Assembly: GCA_003646715.1 (NCBI GenBank)
Contig: QMLL01000083.1
Location: 1-7,160, forward strand
Source of the DNA: Deltaproteobacteria bacterium
GTDB taxonomy: Bacteria > Desulfobacterota > Syntrophobacteria > B119-G9
Reading direction: 5' to 3'
DNA: 7,160 nt
Shown here piece by piece: positions 6,803-7,160 of the stretch (its first letter is position 1; each line of letters starts with the position of its first letter). Both the position numbers and the translations under genes were made by a program. A model generated the notes under the pieces. The model saw nothing but the letters and a program-made list of their open reading frames with translations. It did no database searches and had not been told where the DNA came from.

Positions 6803-7069
6803 ATGAAAATAACCGTGGAAGTAAGAATCCCGGACAAGGACATTTCTTTTGACGAAGCCAGGGCGCTGGCTGAATCAGTTGCATCGGTTTATTCTGATGA
6901 TCCAATGCTTCTTGCCTGGTACGACAGACAAAATGATCGGTTTTTTCCTCAAGTGACCTGTTGCGATTGCGGCGACGGGCGACCCACATGGGAGATTTAT
7001 GCTGATAGCCGAGGAGCCAGGGTGAAGGTTGTAGTTAACGATGGCGATTACGTTTTTTTGTTCATTTAA
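6803..7069 (+). CDS. Small conserved-looking protein of unknown function with a CC-x-C cluster
   Basis: An 88-residue acidic protein without signal peptide or membrane segment, so probably cytoplasmic. It begins with a beta-strand-like MKITVEVRIP, then a helix rich in Ala and Glu (about 15-30). Next come MLLAWYDRQNDRF at 35-47, a cysteine cluster at Cys53, Cys54 and Cys56, PTWEIYADSRGA at 61-72, and a final strand pair ending YVFLFI. From memory it resembles a short uncharacterised family seen in Desulfobacterota and some archaea (possibly annotated DUF5619); I could not check this. ATG at 6803 is chosen over the adjacent TTG at 6800, with GGGTGGT at 6791-6797 as a G-rich ribosome binding site. 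It lies 12 bp before the M24-like gene, so the two are probably co-transcribed. Metal or redox function through the cysteines is only a guess. Confidence 0.8.
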   Translation: MKITVEVRIPDKDISFDEARALAESVASVYSDDPMLLAWYDRQNDRFFPQVTCCDCGDGRPTWEIYADSRGARVKVVVNDGDYVFLFI

Positions 7070-7081
7070 TGGAGAGTCATC

Positions 7082-7160
7082 ATGATCAAAGTTCCACCTT
7101 CTGAGGTAGCTACGAGGATTGTGTCTTTTCAGCATTTTTTGCTGGAAAGAGGTGTGGATG
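7082..7160 (+). CDS. N-terminus of a probable M24-family (Xaa-Pro peptidase-like) protein, partial
   Basis: Only 26 codons are inside the window. ATG at 7082 is preceded by GGAG at 7071-7074 with a 7-nt spacer. The sequence starts MIKVPPSEVATRIVSFQHFL and continues LERGVD. That pattern (a short lead, xxEVxxRIxxFQxxLxxxGVD) matches the first helix of creatinase/prolidase N-terminal domains in Xaa-Pro aminopeptidases and related M24 proteins. The catalytic domain is not visible, so whether it is an active aminopeptidase cannot be judged here. Confidence 0.6.
   Translation, partial: MIKVPPSEVATRIVSFQHFLLERGVD

Noticed and set aside
6875..7135. An 86-codon minus-strand frame opposite the small CC-x-C protein.
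   Set aside because: The plus-strand frame has the promoter, ribosome binding site and ordered secondary-structure pattern. The antisense frame crosses the start of the M24-like gene and has no recognisable features.

Overview
The window reads as ordinary core chromosome of a Gram-negative bacterium. The gene order L21-L27-ObgE-ProB-ProA-NadD-RsfS on the minus strand, the moderate base composition, and a signal-peptide-bearing M48 protease with a C-terminal repeat region together suggest a deltaproteobacterial (Desulfobacterota / syntrophic) lineage. That placement is inferred from gene order and protein style, not from a marker-gene search.

Layout. Positions 6491 down to 1 are a compact run of eight minus-strand genes: rplU (L21), rpmA (L27), obgE, proB, proA, nadD, rsfS, and an exported M48-family zinc protease whose 3' end lies outside the window. 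Gaps between them run from a 4-bp overlap (obgE/proB) to 87 bp (rplU/rpmA). No strong intrinsic terminator is visible between the genes, so they are best read as one transcription unit, perhaps with partial read-through control. Positions 6492-6802 are a divergent intergenic region. It holds a good sigma70-type promoter for rplU (TTGACA at 6590-6585), a stem-loop followed by a U-rich run in the rplU leader, and a second TTGACA-type promoter candidate pointing right. Positions 6803-7160 carry a plus-strand pair: an 88-residue uncharacterised protein with a CC-x-C cluster, then the first 26 codons of what looks like an M24 (Xaa-Pro peptidase-like) protein.

How the genes work together. L21, L27, ObgE and RsfS all belong to large ribosomal subunit structure, assembly or silencing. 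ProB and ProA are the first two steps of proline synthesis from glutamate. NadD makes the NAD precursor deamido-NAD. The operon thus couples ribosome supply and control with proline and NAD synthesis, and here an envelope-quality-control type protease is appended at the end.

I see no mobile element, CRISPR array, tRNA or rRNA, prophage gene or defence system, and no evidence of a wholly new system. The items most worth a second look are the rplU leader hairpin, the small CC-x-C protein paired with the M24 protein, and the N-terminal extensions on NadD and ProB.
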